A stretch of 64,000 nt of DNA from Symsagittifera roscoffensis (GCF_963678635.1 NC_087062.1:20075789-20139788), one strand, 5' to 3'. Counted from the first letter of the stretch, positions 20,730 to 31,241 are shown. A program made the numbers and translations. Notes: a model not told the origin generated them from the sequence alone.

Positions 20730-21518
20730 TTAAAACTTAACTTTCTCTTCAACAATAAATTTCACAAATAGCACATCAGTATCTACATCAAGTTTTCCAT
20801 ATCCACTTGTCAAAATATCCATTATTTTGCAAAAAGCGGCAGAATGGGGTCCATTAATTAAGCTTTCAAATCTTTTCAAAGTTTCTGTATTCATCTCATC
20901 TGTTTGAACATGTCTGCTTTCTGTATGTTTCTTTGAAACTGAAGTCGAAACTCTTACGGATTTGTTTGACGTCGACGATGCAGCATGCGTAACTGTATTA
21001 TCAATTCGTTTCTGTCCCCCAACGGCCGGAGATTTCTTGCAAACGTTTTGATTTGGTGAAGTTTGTTTGTTAGATGATGTTGCAGAAAGCAATAAATTGG
21101 GTAAACGTTTTTTGATTGCAGTGAAATCTAACAAATCGAGATTGGCTGCAACAGGTTGTGCTGAATAAGTGAGAGCTAGTTTAAGCTTGTCAAATAACTC
21201 ACCGTTTCCTTTGACATCTTTAGCAGGAGAAATTAAGTATTTGAAGCAAGTGAAAATACAAGGAACACTGAAACATTTTTGGGAAGGAAAAAATTGGTTT
21301 AATTGTTCCTCTGAATCTACTTGAATCAATATATGGTAATGAATTTTTTTTTCATTCTCGACTGAAAAAGGGCAATATTCAGATTTGAAGTGGCTTCCAA
21401 AAGCATAATTTTTAAAAGTAGATAAATTAGGAATTTTTTCAGTGATAACAAATTTGAAATTTGGTTGAAATTTTTTGAAATAATCAGGTAACGCAACTTC
21501 GAACATAGCTTCTGCCAT
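20730..21518 (-). CDS. Possible HUH-like replication protein (low-confidence function)
   Basis: An intact 262-residue protein. Residues 20-120 carry elements in the order of HUH endonucleases. A hydrophobic strand (FKFVITEKI) comes first, then HYHILIQ with the His-hydrophobic-His core, then CFKYLISPAKD with a Tyr and a Lys. The Tyr-to-Lys spacing is wider than the usual YxxK, so catalysis is doubtful. Cys residues around SVPCIFTCF may bind metal. The rest is a Ser/Thr/Lys-rich linker and a C-terminal helical segment. Polintons normally replicate by protein priming, so such a domain would be unexpected. Gene existence is well supported; the HUH reading is inference. Confidence 0.45.
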   Translation of the reverse strand: MAEAMFEVALPDYFKKFQPNFKFVITEKIPNLSTFKNYAFGSHFKSEYCPFSVENEKKIHYHILIQVDSEEQLNQFFPSQKCFSVPCIFTCFKYLISPAKDVKGNGELFDKLKLALTYSAQPVAANLDLLDFTAIKKRLPNLLLSATSSNKQTSPNQNVCKKSPAVGGQKRIDNTVTHAASSTSNKSVRVSTSVSKKHTESRHVQTDEMNTETLKRFESLINGPHSAAFCKIMDILTSGYGKLDVDTDVLFVKFIVEEKVKF

Positions 21519-21532
21519 TTTGTAAAGGAAAA

Positions 21533-21904
21533 TTAATTCGAGTCGTGCTTGAAATCGTTTGTGTTCGAGGAAAGTTGAGATTTCCTGGCTCGTTTACAGT
21601 TAGATTGTGGTTTGTCTTTGTTTTCAACAGTATCAGAAATTTCACTTGTTTGCGCTCGGATTGACTTTCCCGACTTTAGTAATTTTGAAAATTCTTCGCT
21701 GCTTAAGGAAAGTCTTTGTACACATTCAAATTCAGCGCCTTCAGTTGCTTTTTTGAAAACTTTCAGGAATACATAAGTTCCAGTTTGGTCATATGTTTTC
21801 AATGTAGCACGCACTAGTCTTTTACTGTTTTCCGAAATATCGAAATAGCAATTGCCAAAATCTTTATCTGCATTTGCTGTGGTGCTTGTTTTGGTTTTAT
21901 TCAT
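21533..21904 (-). CDS. PC4-like ssDNA-binding protein candidate
   Basis: The first gene of the minus-strand cluster encodes 123 residues. Residues 15-75 (GNCYFDISENSKRLVRATLK, then GTYVFLKVFKK and RLSLSSEEFSKLLK) have the order of a PC4/p15 fold: beta strands, then a short Leu-Ser-x-x-E-F/W helix entry. PC4 proteins bind single-stranded DNA and act in transcription or replication. The C-terminus is Ser/Lys-rich with a basic RARKSQ patch that could be nuclear targeting. The assignment comes from pattern only. A TATA-like box sits 110 bases upstream. Confidence 0.45.
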   Translation of the reverse strand: MNKTKTSTTANADKDFGNCYFDISENSKRLVRATLKTYDQTGTYVFLKVFKKATEGAEFECVQRLSLSSEEFSKLLKSGKSIRAQTSEISDTVENKDKPQSNCKRARKSQLSSNTNDFKHDSN

Positions 21905-22387
21905 TGTAACGAGTAAATTTTCAAAGTAACTTGATTCAAAACTGAATAGAAAGAAATGAATGGTTCCGATTGATTGTATATGTCTGCAAAAGAAAGCGTT
22001 GTATCTATTTTAATTTATATACACATGTACTTTATATCGCAAAGATATTGGATTGCAATTTAGTTCAAATGGATAAGTATTTTGTGCATGTACAACTGAT
22101 AAGAATTTTAATGGGTGTTAAAGGTCACAATGTTTAAACGTTATTTTTGATACAAGCTATTTGTTTGAATGCAATTTAGATAAACATAGAATACCACGCA
22201 AGGTAACATAAATATTTTACACGCCCTCCCTTATTAAACTGATTAAAAACTACATAGGAGGTCTTGAAATTTCTAAAAATAGAAGAACCAATCCCTATTT
22301 TAATCTCTTGAGGCGTTTTCACAATTCATTTCAGTTTCATTTCTCTCCGCGTTACGTTTGTCATTTTCTTCCAACTTTTCTTCAAAA
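21905..22387. promoter_or_regulatory. Divergent promoter region between the two gene sets
   Basis: This is 483 bases of AT-rich sequence between the head-to-head genes. On the minus strand TATATAAA (22021 to 22014) lies 110 bases before the first ATG, a sensible TATA box for the whole minus cluster. For the plus gene the best TATA-like strings are ATAAATATTTT near 22208 and CTAAAAATAG near 22274, both weaker. The start of the plus gene is preceded by a pyrimidine-rich leader. Confidence 0.5.
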
Positions 22388-23023
22388 ATGCCTTGTTATA
22401 TTATTGCCGGATATTCCAATCACGAAAGAACCATTTTTTTTGAAACCGTTCACGGTAATTTTGTAGCAATAATTAACGAAGAAAAAAGTTTCAATTCTGA
22501 TGAGTGGACTTGTACTCATCACGTTATGATTCCCAAAAATTTCTTACATTTATTCAGTAAACTTTCCTTACAAATTTCAAAGAAAGACGAAGAACTGAAT
22601 ATAAAGTATTTGAGTTACCTTACAAATTCTGGTAAATATACGGATCCTGACGAGCCTCTTGCTCTTCAGGTTGATATTTCAACTTTATCAAAACCAGTAA
22701 AAAAAAAATTGTATAAATACGATTGTGATGTTACTCCGATGTGTGAAAACCAGTTAGAATACTTTGAAGAAATTGAATTTTTTGATCGTTTATGGGGAAT
22801 GGAACAGATTGAATCACCATCAGTAGTTACCCCGAAAGCTGATCCTTCCCCTGTAGTATCACCATGGCTTGACGAACCGGGTTGCTCAACTCCAAAGCGT
22901 ACCCCTGAGGCTACTGTGAGCAACCACATGGAAAACTTAACCCCTTCTCTCTGTCTAGCGCCAAAGAAAAAAAGGAAGTTAACAACACTAGAGAAAGCGC
23001 AGGAGTATTTGGACCTTATATAA
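22388..23023 (+). CDS. Unrecognised nuclear-targeted protein
   Basis: A 211-residue protein from the ATG at 22388 (MPCYIIAGYSN). The N-terminal 130 residues look folded (ERTIFFETVHGNFVAIINEE, CTHHVMIPKNFLHLF). The next 60 are Pro/Ser/Thr-rich (VVTPKADPSPVVSPW). The C-terminus has APKKKRKL, a classical monopartite nuclear localisation signal, before a Leu-rich end. Adintoviruses often encode a host-interacting early protein at this position, but I see no LxCxE motif, so I do not assign it. It is divergent to the minus-strand cluster and upstream of the polymerase. AATAAA at 23203-23208 could end its transcript. Confidence 0.7.
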   Translation: MPCYIIAGYSNHERTIFFETVHGNFVAIINEEKSFNSDEWTCTHHVMIPKNFLHLFSKLSLQISKKDEELNIKYLSYLTNSGKYTDPDEPLALQVDISTLSKPVKKKLYKYDCDVTPMCENQLEYFEEIEFFDRLWGMEQIESPSVVTPKADPSPVVSPWLDEPGCSTPKRTPEATVSNHMENLTPSLCLAPKKKRKLTTLEKAQEYLDLI

Positions 23024-24448
23024 CTTTGAAACTGAGGTTGAGTTTTATTGATTTTTGTTTGTATTTATTGTGTATAATAATTTAAAATTGTGTTTGAGTT
23101 TGTATCTTGTATTTGTTCATTAATTATCACACAATTGGGTTCTGATTAAAAATTTATTTCAAAAGCCTTTAAAAATTGAAGTTTAAAAAATCATTTATTT
23201 TTAATAAATTGACTATTTTTTTTCAATTAAAAACAAAAAAAAAATCCGTAAAATTTTCATTTTTTCCACAATTAGGATTTAACATATTAACATTGAAGTT
23301 TTTATTTACATTAGTGATCTTGAGAAAAAACTGAAAAGCATCCATATATATGCTAATTTTTAGAAAACAAGATTAAAAAAATCAATTTCGTTTTTTGAAA
23401 AAAGATAATTAACGTCAAAAAAAAACTGGAAAAAAATAATTTTAGATGAAAACTTATGTTGTCATATGTTTATTCAAATAGTTATCATACAAATTAAACA
23501 TAATGAAAAATAGTATAAAAGATGTTTAAAACCAACTTTTTGATAAAAATACTTATTTTTTTAATGTTTTTTAGTTAAAAATTTTATTTTTTAATTACAA
23601 AAAGGAAAAAAAAGCATTAATTTTTTTCTTTTTCTACAAATTGGAGTTACCATTTGATCATTGATACTGTTGTCTCCAAAATTGATCATATTGAAAAAAA
23701 TACAAGTATTCATCATCCTGCAAAATATTTGAGAAAAATAATAAAATCAATTTTTTAATTGATGACTCATCGTTTTTTCATTTTTCCGAAAAAATGCAAT
23801 TTTCAACCAGAAGACGCAATTTTTTATTATGAGCAAGTGGTGTTATGATGAAAGTGCATTGAGGGGCACGACTAATGAGATTGTGGGAGTAGATGTTTTT
23901 TCAATAGTCTTCGAGAAAAACGCTAATCCCCTTAATCCCCCCTAAAACAACAAACTCATTTCTCTTTACAGAAAAGTATTTTTTCGGACTTTTTTTTCAA
24001 ATCGAAAGACAATTGAGACAAATTCATGATGACATGGACCGTGCGACCGCTCCTTGATTGATATCATTAACAACAATGCGCCTGGAAAGTTAAAAAACTG
24101 TCATTTTTCAGTTTTTGCTTTACTTATTCATCATTTCATTTGTTTTTGATACTAATTTTGACATTTTTATAGGATATTCTGTTCCCATGACAACTGGGAT
24201 ATTTAGGATCTATCATGTGTTGTGACATGCTCAACTTTTATTCGCAAGTTCGAAAATTTCATCAATTTATAATTTGAATTGATAAAATATAAAATTAAAA
24301 CTTTTCTCTCTTGGCTCTAAAATCATTTTGGATTAAAATTTAGCCCAAACTTGGTTGGCATAGAATAATTTCTATCGTTTGTAATTATTATTAACTTTTA
24401 AAACAACAATTTATCTATTTCGTCCAATCGAATTTGAGTTTGCCAGTT
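23024..24448. other. Long non-coding stretch upstream of the polymerase
   Basis: 1.4 kb of A/T-run-rich sequence between the nuclear-targeted protein and the polymerase promoter. It has a polyadenylation signal AATAAA at 23203-23208. I see no coding frame, tRNA or clear repeat. Confidence 0.5.
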
Positions 24449-24521
24449 ATGGCGGGAAATTCAAATCTAATTCAAATTTTGGCGGGAACTTTAATTCAAA
24501 TTCAAAATTACGCGCGCAAAA
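24449..24521 (+). promoter_or_regulatory. Cluster of E2F-like sites upstream of the polymerase gene
   Basis: Three GC-rich motifs stand out in AT-rich sequence: ATGGCGGGAAAT (24449-24460), TTTTGGCGGGAACT (24477-24490) and ACGCGCGCAAAA (24510-24521). They match the animal E2F/DP consensus TTTSSCGC or its complement. They lie 118-190 bases before the polymerase ATG. E2F sites drive S-phase expression of DNA-replication genes, so they would couple polymerase expression to host S phase. Binding is not shown by sequence alone. Confidence 0.6.
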
Positions 24522-24638
24522 CACAAACCGTTTTCTCTGCAATTGGTAGACGAACAGTTATTGTTGTTTCTGAGTGTAATTTGAGATCACTTGATTCTTT
24601 TTCTTTCTTAAAATCAATAGTTTAACTTATTTCAAAAA

Positions 24639-27600
24639 ATGTTCAAATGCAATTTTTGTCCACTGAAATATGCAAATAAGAGCAATAGAAGTCGCCATGA
24701 GCGTGACAAACATTTTGTTGAAAAAGGACTTATTGTTTATCGATGCAATGAGTGTTCATTCACGGCTCAAATGCTTTCAAATTTACAAAAACATATTCTT
24801 CACACTCATGGTCAACTTGGAGGTGTTTGTGATTATTGTCATTTGGGATTTCATTCGCCCAAAAACTTATCAGCTCATTTACTAGCAACCCATGGTCTTC
24901 CTGTTATGAGAGCTGCCTCTGCTGATTTAGCCACTACAAGTGCCGCTGCTAATGCTGCTCTCGGTGATGTGCATGCTGTCGATGAAGACGAAATCAACGG
25001 CACCAATCTTCAAAAAAGTGAGTCTGCTTTTTTCGGTGTTCTTGAAACGTATGTGATCGGCGGAAACCAACCCATGGATGAAACTCAGCCGATTGACCTT
25101 TTGCAGTTTATGCAAGAGAAAAAAGATGAAATTCAAAGTCTCATAATCGATCGAGTTGCAGAAGGACCTAGAAAAGTTCAGTTCAGCGCTAATTTAGGTT
25201 TGGTAAAACCTAAAGTAATAAATGATTCTAGTAAAACTGAGCACGACAAGCGGATTGACATTTATGCAAACTCTGATATGAAACCTGTGATGAGCTTAGG
25301 ATTAGAAGATGATGAGTTTTTTGAAATGGTCGAAAAAATGCAAGCAGTTTTGGAGACTTTTGCATCTTATGGAAGCGGTTGGGTTTTGCAACATGTAATT
25401 CAAGTTTTTGTTAAACTTGCAAAGTTTTCACCTATCCGTGGGTCATCTTATATTGACTTGCCTTTTCGAATTCGAATGTCCCAGAGTTTGATAAACATTA
25501 GAAATCACGAAGATAATAATTGCTTCGAACTTTGCTTTACCGCTGCTTATAGTCTGAAGCATGGTGTTGACCTACTTCTAACTGATCAACAAAAAGCGAA
25601 CCCAGCAGCTGCGCGGACACAACCTGATACATACACTGCTGAAAGTGCACACAAAGCCCAAGGTAATTTTGATTCACCCATGAGTTTCGCTTCAATTGGA
25701 AAATTTGAACAACTTAACGACGTGCGGGTAAATGTGTTCCAGTACCACAAGGGAGATTTGTTGCCTATGTATATATCAAAACGACCAAACCAAGATAACA
25801 GCACCCAAACTGAAATATTTGACATGGACCTGCTTCTCTTGTTTGAGCCTGCAAAGCATCACTATGTACTTATAATCGATTTGTTAAAGTTCATCTGCGA
25901 AATCAAAGGGTGTAAGTATCGCCCAATTGCACGTTTTTGTAGAAACTGCTTTCACATTAGTTGGAGTGATGAAACTCACGAGCAACACATCCAGTGTTGT
26001 AAGGATCATGAACCTGCTCTAGTAGTCATGCCTTCAGCAGAAAAAGGTACCAACAGATACGAGTTCAAAAACCTCCAGGCATTGTGGTTTGTACCACTTG
26101 TGATTTATTTTGATTTTGAATCATTTCTGAAACCTGTAGATTCTTGTCCTGATAATCCATCGCGATCATCTACCCGAGTTGTACAAAAACACGAAGCTTG
26201 TGGGTATTCATTGGCTGTAATTGAACACGGAAATTCACAGCCCTACTTCTTTGACTATGACAGCTCTGATCAATGCATGAAAAAGTTTCTCAATCAGTTG
26301 CATCAATTAGCGAGAGAGATATATGATCAAAAGCGACGGTTTCCTCAATTTCTAGAAAGCCAAGAATCGTTGAACAAAGAAAACACATCAACATGTTGGA
26401 TTTGCTGTATACATTTTACCAATGAGCACGAAAAATGTCTTGACCATTGCCATTTTTCTGGAAAATTTTTGGGATGGGCACATGAAAAATGCAACCTCGC
26501 AAGACGAACTGTAAATTTCACCCCAGTCATTGGACATAACATCCAGAACTATGACCTTCACCACATTTGTCTCGCATTGCATGAATGCGAGCCAACAAGT
26601 ACAATGAGTGTTATACCTAGCACCGACGAAAAATATATATCGTTAAGCATTGGAGTCCTAATTAAAACTATAAAAAGGAAAAACGGATCTGAGCAAAAAG
26701 TTTTTGAATACCTCAGATTTATTGACTCATGCAAGTTTTTGAATTCTTCCCTGCAAAAATTGGTTGATAATCTACCAGCGGAAAAAACGTCAATTTTGAA
26801 CAAGTATTTTGCAAACGAGACGGAGGAGCAACGGTGTCTGATACGACAAAAAGGTTTCTACCCTTATTCGTACATGACCAAAAGAGAAAAATTTGCAGAA
26901 AAAGAATTGCCTCCTTTGCAAAATTGGTCCGATGTTTTGAATGGAGGAAAAGTTGCAGTTTCACAAGCGGATCTGGAGCATGCAAGGAAAGTTTTTAGAA
27001 TGTTCAAATGTCAAAACTTGGAGGATTATCACAACTTGTATCTCAAGTGTGATACACTCCTTCTTGCTTGCGTCTTTGAAGAATTTCGACAAATTAGTCA
27101 CCAAACTTATGGTCTGGACTGCGCGCACCATTTTAGTGCTTCAAACTTAGCTGGAGACGCCTTCAAACGTATCTGCAAAGACTCGAATGTTCAGCTTTTA
27201 TCAGACCGCAGGCATCTCGAAATGGTCGAGAATATGATGCGAAGTGGTACTGCATCCGTGTTCCATAGTCGCTTTTTCAAAGCCAACAACAAAGAATGCC
27301 CCGACTTCAACCCAGATCAGCCTAGCACCTACGGGTTTATGATCGATGCAAATAACCTCTATGGCGGCGTCATGCAAACGGAGAAATTACCGGTGCGTAA
27401 CTTTGAGTTAATAGAGCATATAGAAGACGAGGTGATTGTGAACCAAATCCTCAACATGACAGAAGACTCTTTGATTGGATTTATATTGGAAGTTGATCTC
27501 GAGTACCCAGAAGAACTGCATGAGGATCATCAAGATTACCCTTTAGCTCCTACTAAAGAAAGTGTACCCCAGGATTGGTTGAGTCCCTACCAAACGAATT

Positions 27601-29966
27601 TACTCGAGCAGATGAAAAATCAAGACATTGCAAGACGTTCAATTGGAAAGACCAAAAAGTTACTGCAGACGCTGCATGACAAGTCAAACGATACAATTCA
27701 TTACAAACTATTGCAATTGTTTGTTAGGTTGGGACTTAAAGTTAAAAAAGTGCACCGTGTGCTGAAGTTTGAACAAGAAGCATGGTTAGAACCATACATC
27801 ACATTGAACACGACTAAACGACAACAAGCTAGAAATAAATTTGAGGAGGATTTGTACAAACTACTGAACAATTGTGCTTATGGGAAAACATGCGAGTCGA
27901 AGCGCAAACGGATGCTTGTTCGAATAGTTAGAGATTATCATGCCGCTTTGCGAGAAATTAGTGCATTCGAATTTAAATCCTACAAAATTTTTGGAGAAAA
28001 CTTGGCAGCGTTCACTTCGAACCCAACAAAAATCTATTGGGATGTCCCAACAATTGTGGGAGCTAGTGTTCTTGAGTTAGCAAAGTTTCACATGTATAAA
28101 TTTTATTACGATATAATGAAACCAAATTTTGAATGTCAACTACTGTATTCTGATACAGACAGTCTCCTGTACCAAGTCAAAAGTGAAGATTTATACCGAG
28201 AAATTTCCGAAAAAAGGAATATTTTGAATGAACTTGACTTGTCAAATTACCCGAAGAACCACCCTCTCTACGACCCGAAAAACAAAATGGTTGTTTTAAA
28301 ATTCAAGGATGAGTTTCCAGGAGACATTATAACCGAGTTTATATCCCTCAAACCCAAGCTTTATTCCATTTTGTCCAGAGGTAATTAATTAATTTCTATT
28401 TGCCTTATTTGTGAGCACGAATTTCAAAAAATTTTGATTTTTTGTGGAATTTTTTTTTTGGAAAGCAATTTTTATTTGTGGGCGAAAATTTTTTTTTTTT
28501 TGTGGGCGAAAATTTTTTTTGTTGTGGGCGATTTTTTTTTTGCGGACGCTTTTTTTTTTTTTTTTGTGGGCAATTTTTTTTTTTTTTTGTGGGCGATTTT
28601 TTTTTTGCGGACGCTTTTTTTTTTTTTGTGGGCAATTTTTTTTTTTGTGGGCGATTTTTTTTTGCGGACGATTTTTTTTTTTTGTTGGCAATTTTTTTTT
28701 TTTTTTTTTTTTTTTGGAAAAATTTTTCGAGCGAAAAAGTGTTTTTTTTTTTTTTTTTTGCAAAAAATTTTTTAAATTTTTTTGTCGGGGATTTTTTTTT
28801 TTTTTTTGTGGGCGATTTTTTTTTTGCGGACGCTTTTTTTTTTTTTGTGGGCAATTTTTTTTTTTGTGGGCGATTTTTTTTTGCGGACGATTTTTTTTTT
28901 TTTGTTGGCAATTTTTTTTTTTTTTTTTTTTTTTTGGAAAAATTTTTCGAGCGAAAAAGTGTTTTTTTTTTTTTTTTTGCAAAAAATTTTTTAAATTTTT
29001 TTGTCGGGGATTTTTTTTTTTTTTGTGTTGGTCGATTTTTTTTAATGATGACTAATTTTTAAGGTCACACCTGGCCTTCATGTCATTTTTTTTTTGTTGC
29101 ACTTGGCCTTCAAGTTAACATGATGTAGCTCCTAAAAACACAAAACCACAGACTGCATTTGGTTCTTTTTTTACCACCACACATTAGTGATCATCAAAAA
29201 AATGATTAGTAATCATATAATTATATTTATAGACTGCAGAAAATTATCGGCGAAGGGTGTATCGAAAGCTGCTCAGAAGATGTTGAGCCATCAGCGATAT
29301 CGAGACACCTTGACCTCTGGCTCGTTATTCAAAACTGAAAACAGTCGAATCGCATCCGAGTCACACAATCTGCAAACAGTGACTTCGACGAAAACATCGT
29401 TATCAGCTTTTGATGACAAACGTTACATCCTCGATGATGGTCAGCAGACTCTTCCCTACGGTCACAAAAACATCGTGGGTCAAACTGTGATTGGCATTGA
29501 TGATAGTGATGACAACACAGCCGCTGTTAATTCTGACCCAACCGATGATGACGATTTGGAAAAATGGATGCCATTTTTTGAAGATCGTCAACAGCCAGTG
29601 TCGTGGGATTGTGACGATTTCCTAGATGGGGTGTCTGAAGAATTCGCTAACACTCAAAACATTAATTGGGACCATCCGGAAATTGATGATGAATACTCTG
29701 AGGATAGTTTTGCTGTTGAGAACACACAACCACATCGCTCGCTTCGACAACTGATGGACCAGGTCAATAGCAGTTGGCAAACTCCAGACCCCGGTCTGAT
29801 TCGGGCAGCAGAAACCAACGACAGTGATATTGATAGCGGGGATATCGCGGATCTGGAGGCCAATACTTCCGATGAGGACGAGTCGTCATTCTTCAACGAT
29901 TCGTTTTTCGATTATGAAGCAGTTGAAGTAGAAGAACCACGGTCAAAAAATCGACGAATAGATTAA
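24639..29966 (+). CDS. Protein-primed family B DNA polymerase, split by a probable intron
   Basis: This enzyme replicates the element. The first exon (24639-28380) carries three C2H2 zinc fingers (residues 1-86), a Polinton-type N-terminal domain (SSYIDLPFRIRMSQSLINIR), and the exonuclease motif YFDFES near 491. A treble-clef HNH-like insert (CWIC near 586, then DHCHFSGKF) precedes GHNIQNYD near 632. Polymerase motifs are A (DANNLYGGVM, about 903), B (NNCAYGKT, about 1077) and C (YSDTDS, about 1170). The reading frame stops at 28388. The missing C-terminal part (KGVSKAAQKM, FDDKRYILDD, TLPYGH) follows at 29233-29966, with an acidic tail. A GT at 28381 and an AG at 29231-29232 keep the phase; the two exons total 1,491 codons plus stop. 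Without splicing the protein lacks its conserved C-terminal end. Confidence 0.9.
28381..29232 (+). other. Probable intron in the polymerase gene
   Basis: GTAATT at 28381 follows ...CCAGAG, and the sequence before 29233 is TATATTTATAG. Both fit eukaryotic splice sites. Exon 1 ends after one codon base, and exon 2 supplies the other two in the frame of the polymerase C-terminus. The 852-bp interior is low-complexity T-rich repeats with no similarity to the gene. Another AG six bases further on (CTGCAG) also ends exon 2 upstream but would keep phase too, as two codons shorter. Transcript evidence is needed to choose. Confidence 0.75.
28434..29040 (+). repeat. T-run tandem repeats with GTGGGCGA/GCGGACG modules
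   Basis: Runs of 8-25 T alternate with short GC-bearing words such as GTGGGCGA, GCGGACGC and TTGTTGGCAA. A unit of about 220 bp (near 28588-28807) is repeated almost exactly from 28808. It includes a GAGCGAAAAAGTG segment and a TTTTTGTCGGGG segment. The long open frames through it are artefacts of low complexity. Homopolymer lengths here are likely to be inaccurate in any assembly. Confidence 0.85.
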
Positions 29967-30305
29967 AACACAAAAAACACCACATTAACTTTTGTATAGT
30001 AAATAAAATTCAGTTATTTAATATGAGAATTGTCTTTACATAAAATTTGACCTACCGCTATTCCGCGTTTAGTGTGTATTTAAGTGCGAGATTTTGTTCA
30101 GCTTTGGAACTCAGTTAATCTGGGATATAAATATTTTCATTTAAGCGATAGTGTCTTTAGCATACTTTTGTATGTATTTGTATGTAATTTGAGTTTGAAT
30201 CAAAGTTTTAAGAAGAATTGAGCAAACAGTCTATAGCGCAGTTAAACACTCCGGCTGGTTTCAGAACAAAGATTTGGCAAATCCTTTTCCGCTCCAAACA
30301 TGTAA
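29967..30305. other. Right non-coding region of the Polinton
   Basis: It lies between the polymerase stop and the right inverted repeat. It contains the polyadenylation signal. No gene or other structure is visible. Confidence 0.5.
30002..30007 (+). terminator. Polyadenylation signal of the polymerase transcript
   Basis: AATAAA 36 bases after the polymerase stop codon (29964-29966), on the same strand, preceded by TTGTATAGTA. It is a standard signal position for a short 3' UTR. Confidence 0.55.
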
Positions 30306-30516
30306 CCACAACGTTCAGTGGGAATACTCAATAATATACCGAAGTTTTACATGAGGACTATTAGGTATAAAATTATACATGGTGACAATTAGGATTATTA
30401 CATGGTGACCATTGCTGATCATTTAATACATGGTGACCATTATGATTTATACCTAATGGTCATCCATGTATGACAACCCCCCCCCCCCGATCCTAACGCA
30501 CTATATGCATACTACT
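30306..30516 (-). repeat. Right terminal inverted repeat of the Polinton
   Basis: Its complement matches 11529-11787, apart from one copy of the 51-bp module and a longer C/G run. The outermost bases read AGTAGTATGC on the minus strand, against AGTAGTACGC on the left. Three (G)GTCACCATG-type blocks are present. The two ends differ at several positions, so they are not kept perfectly identical. Confidence 0.95.
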
Positions 30517-30522
30517 CGCCTA
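30517..30522. other. Right target-site duplication of the Polinton (CGCCTA)
   Basis: The six bases CGCCTA immediately follow the right inverted repeat and match 11523-11528 exactly. Confidence 0.95.
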
Positions 30523-30850
30523 TATCAAGAAAGTTTAAGTCACTGCTACTTAGTATCAACATGACTGTAAAGAAAACGTGAAACTCTCCAAGAAGTTGAA
30601 CCTTTCCCTCGACCCTTTCCGGACTTAATATTATTATTGGCCGAATATAAACACCGCAGAAATCTGCAAAAAATTTGATTTTCCACTGACAGCCGGCGAA
30701 TTGGAACAAATTTTATATTTCAAGGGTATCGTTATAAAATACGCAAAAAATTGCTTCTTTTAATTCATTTTAATTGAACGGCAATTGGTTCACTTATATT
30801 GTTGACTTTCGACTGTTTTTGTTTTTGGTCCTTCGCTCATGAGCGGTTGC
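30523..30850 (+). repeat. Dispersed repeat family, copy 2
   Basis: It matches the copies at 11000-11400 (inverted) and 31575-31945. Shared blocks are AAAACGTGAAA, GCCGGCGnATTGGAA, TTGCTTCTTTT and GGTCCTTCGC. Its left edge coincides with the Polinton target duplication, so the Polinton inserted at or near the edge of this older repeat. Confidence 0.6.
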
Positions 30851-30993
30851 CTTTGAATTCTGAGGTTGGGTTCGAACCCCAGTTGGTCCTTGTTTCGATC
30901 AGTTTGTATGAAACAGATACTTTTTGGGGAAAAAACGAATTGTAGGATTTTCGTTTGTCTGCATATGTTTTGTCGGCTTAGTAAGCTCATCAC
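30846..30993 (+). mobile_element. tRNA-derived SINE, plus orientation
   Basis: A B-box in a T-arm-like setting, TTGGGTTCGAACCCCAG (30865-30881), is followed by a body ending in GTTTGTCTGCATATGTTTTG and TCGGCTTAG. The body matches, in reverse, the SINE copies in the receptor intron (60.2, 62.1 and 62.6 kb). The A-box side is weak here, so the head may be truncated. Confidence 0.55.
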
Positions 30994-31241
30994 CGTTTTT
31001 TTCTGTTTTAGCTGATTGTTATGTAGTTACAGATGTTGTTGATTTACTCCTGTACTAAAACTAATTTTTGTTTATAAGGTCCGTTGTGGTTTAAAAATTC
31101 AAGGTTTTAAAAGCTAATTGATCAAACTTTCAATGGTATCATTCGATCTTTTTTCTATGACAATAATTTCGTCTGGAATTTTTTGTTTTCGACTCAATGG
31201 GCGTCTACTCACGTCTTGTCGGCTGAGTGGCCGCTCGATGA

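Larger units (their letters stand above)
11529..30516. mobile_element. Complete Polinton/Maverick (adintovirus-like) element, 18,988 bp
   Basis: The element has matching terminal inverted repeats starting 5'-AGTAGTAyGC, a perfect 6-bp target duplication and the full Polinton gene set. That set is protein-primed family B DNA polymerase, DDE integrase, packaging ATPase, adenovirus-type protease, a major capsid candidate, a penton-like protein and a basic core-like protein. Genes are arranged divergently: a compact minus-strand cluster (12,683-21,904) and two plus-strand genes (22,388-29,966). Most frames are open. Two genes show frame breaks at homopolymers, and the polymerase carries a probable intron. 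Polintons are integrated virus-like elements; this set is consistent with a capsid-forming, self-integrating virus lineage. Confidence 0.97.

Noticed and set aside
28389..29062. Several long open frames on both strands through the T-rich region
   Set aside because: They are produced by homopolymer runs (Lys/Phe-only proteins) and overlap each other; low complexity, not genes.
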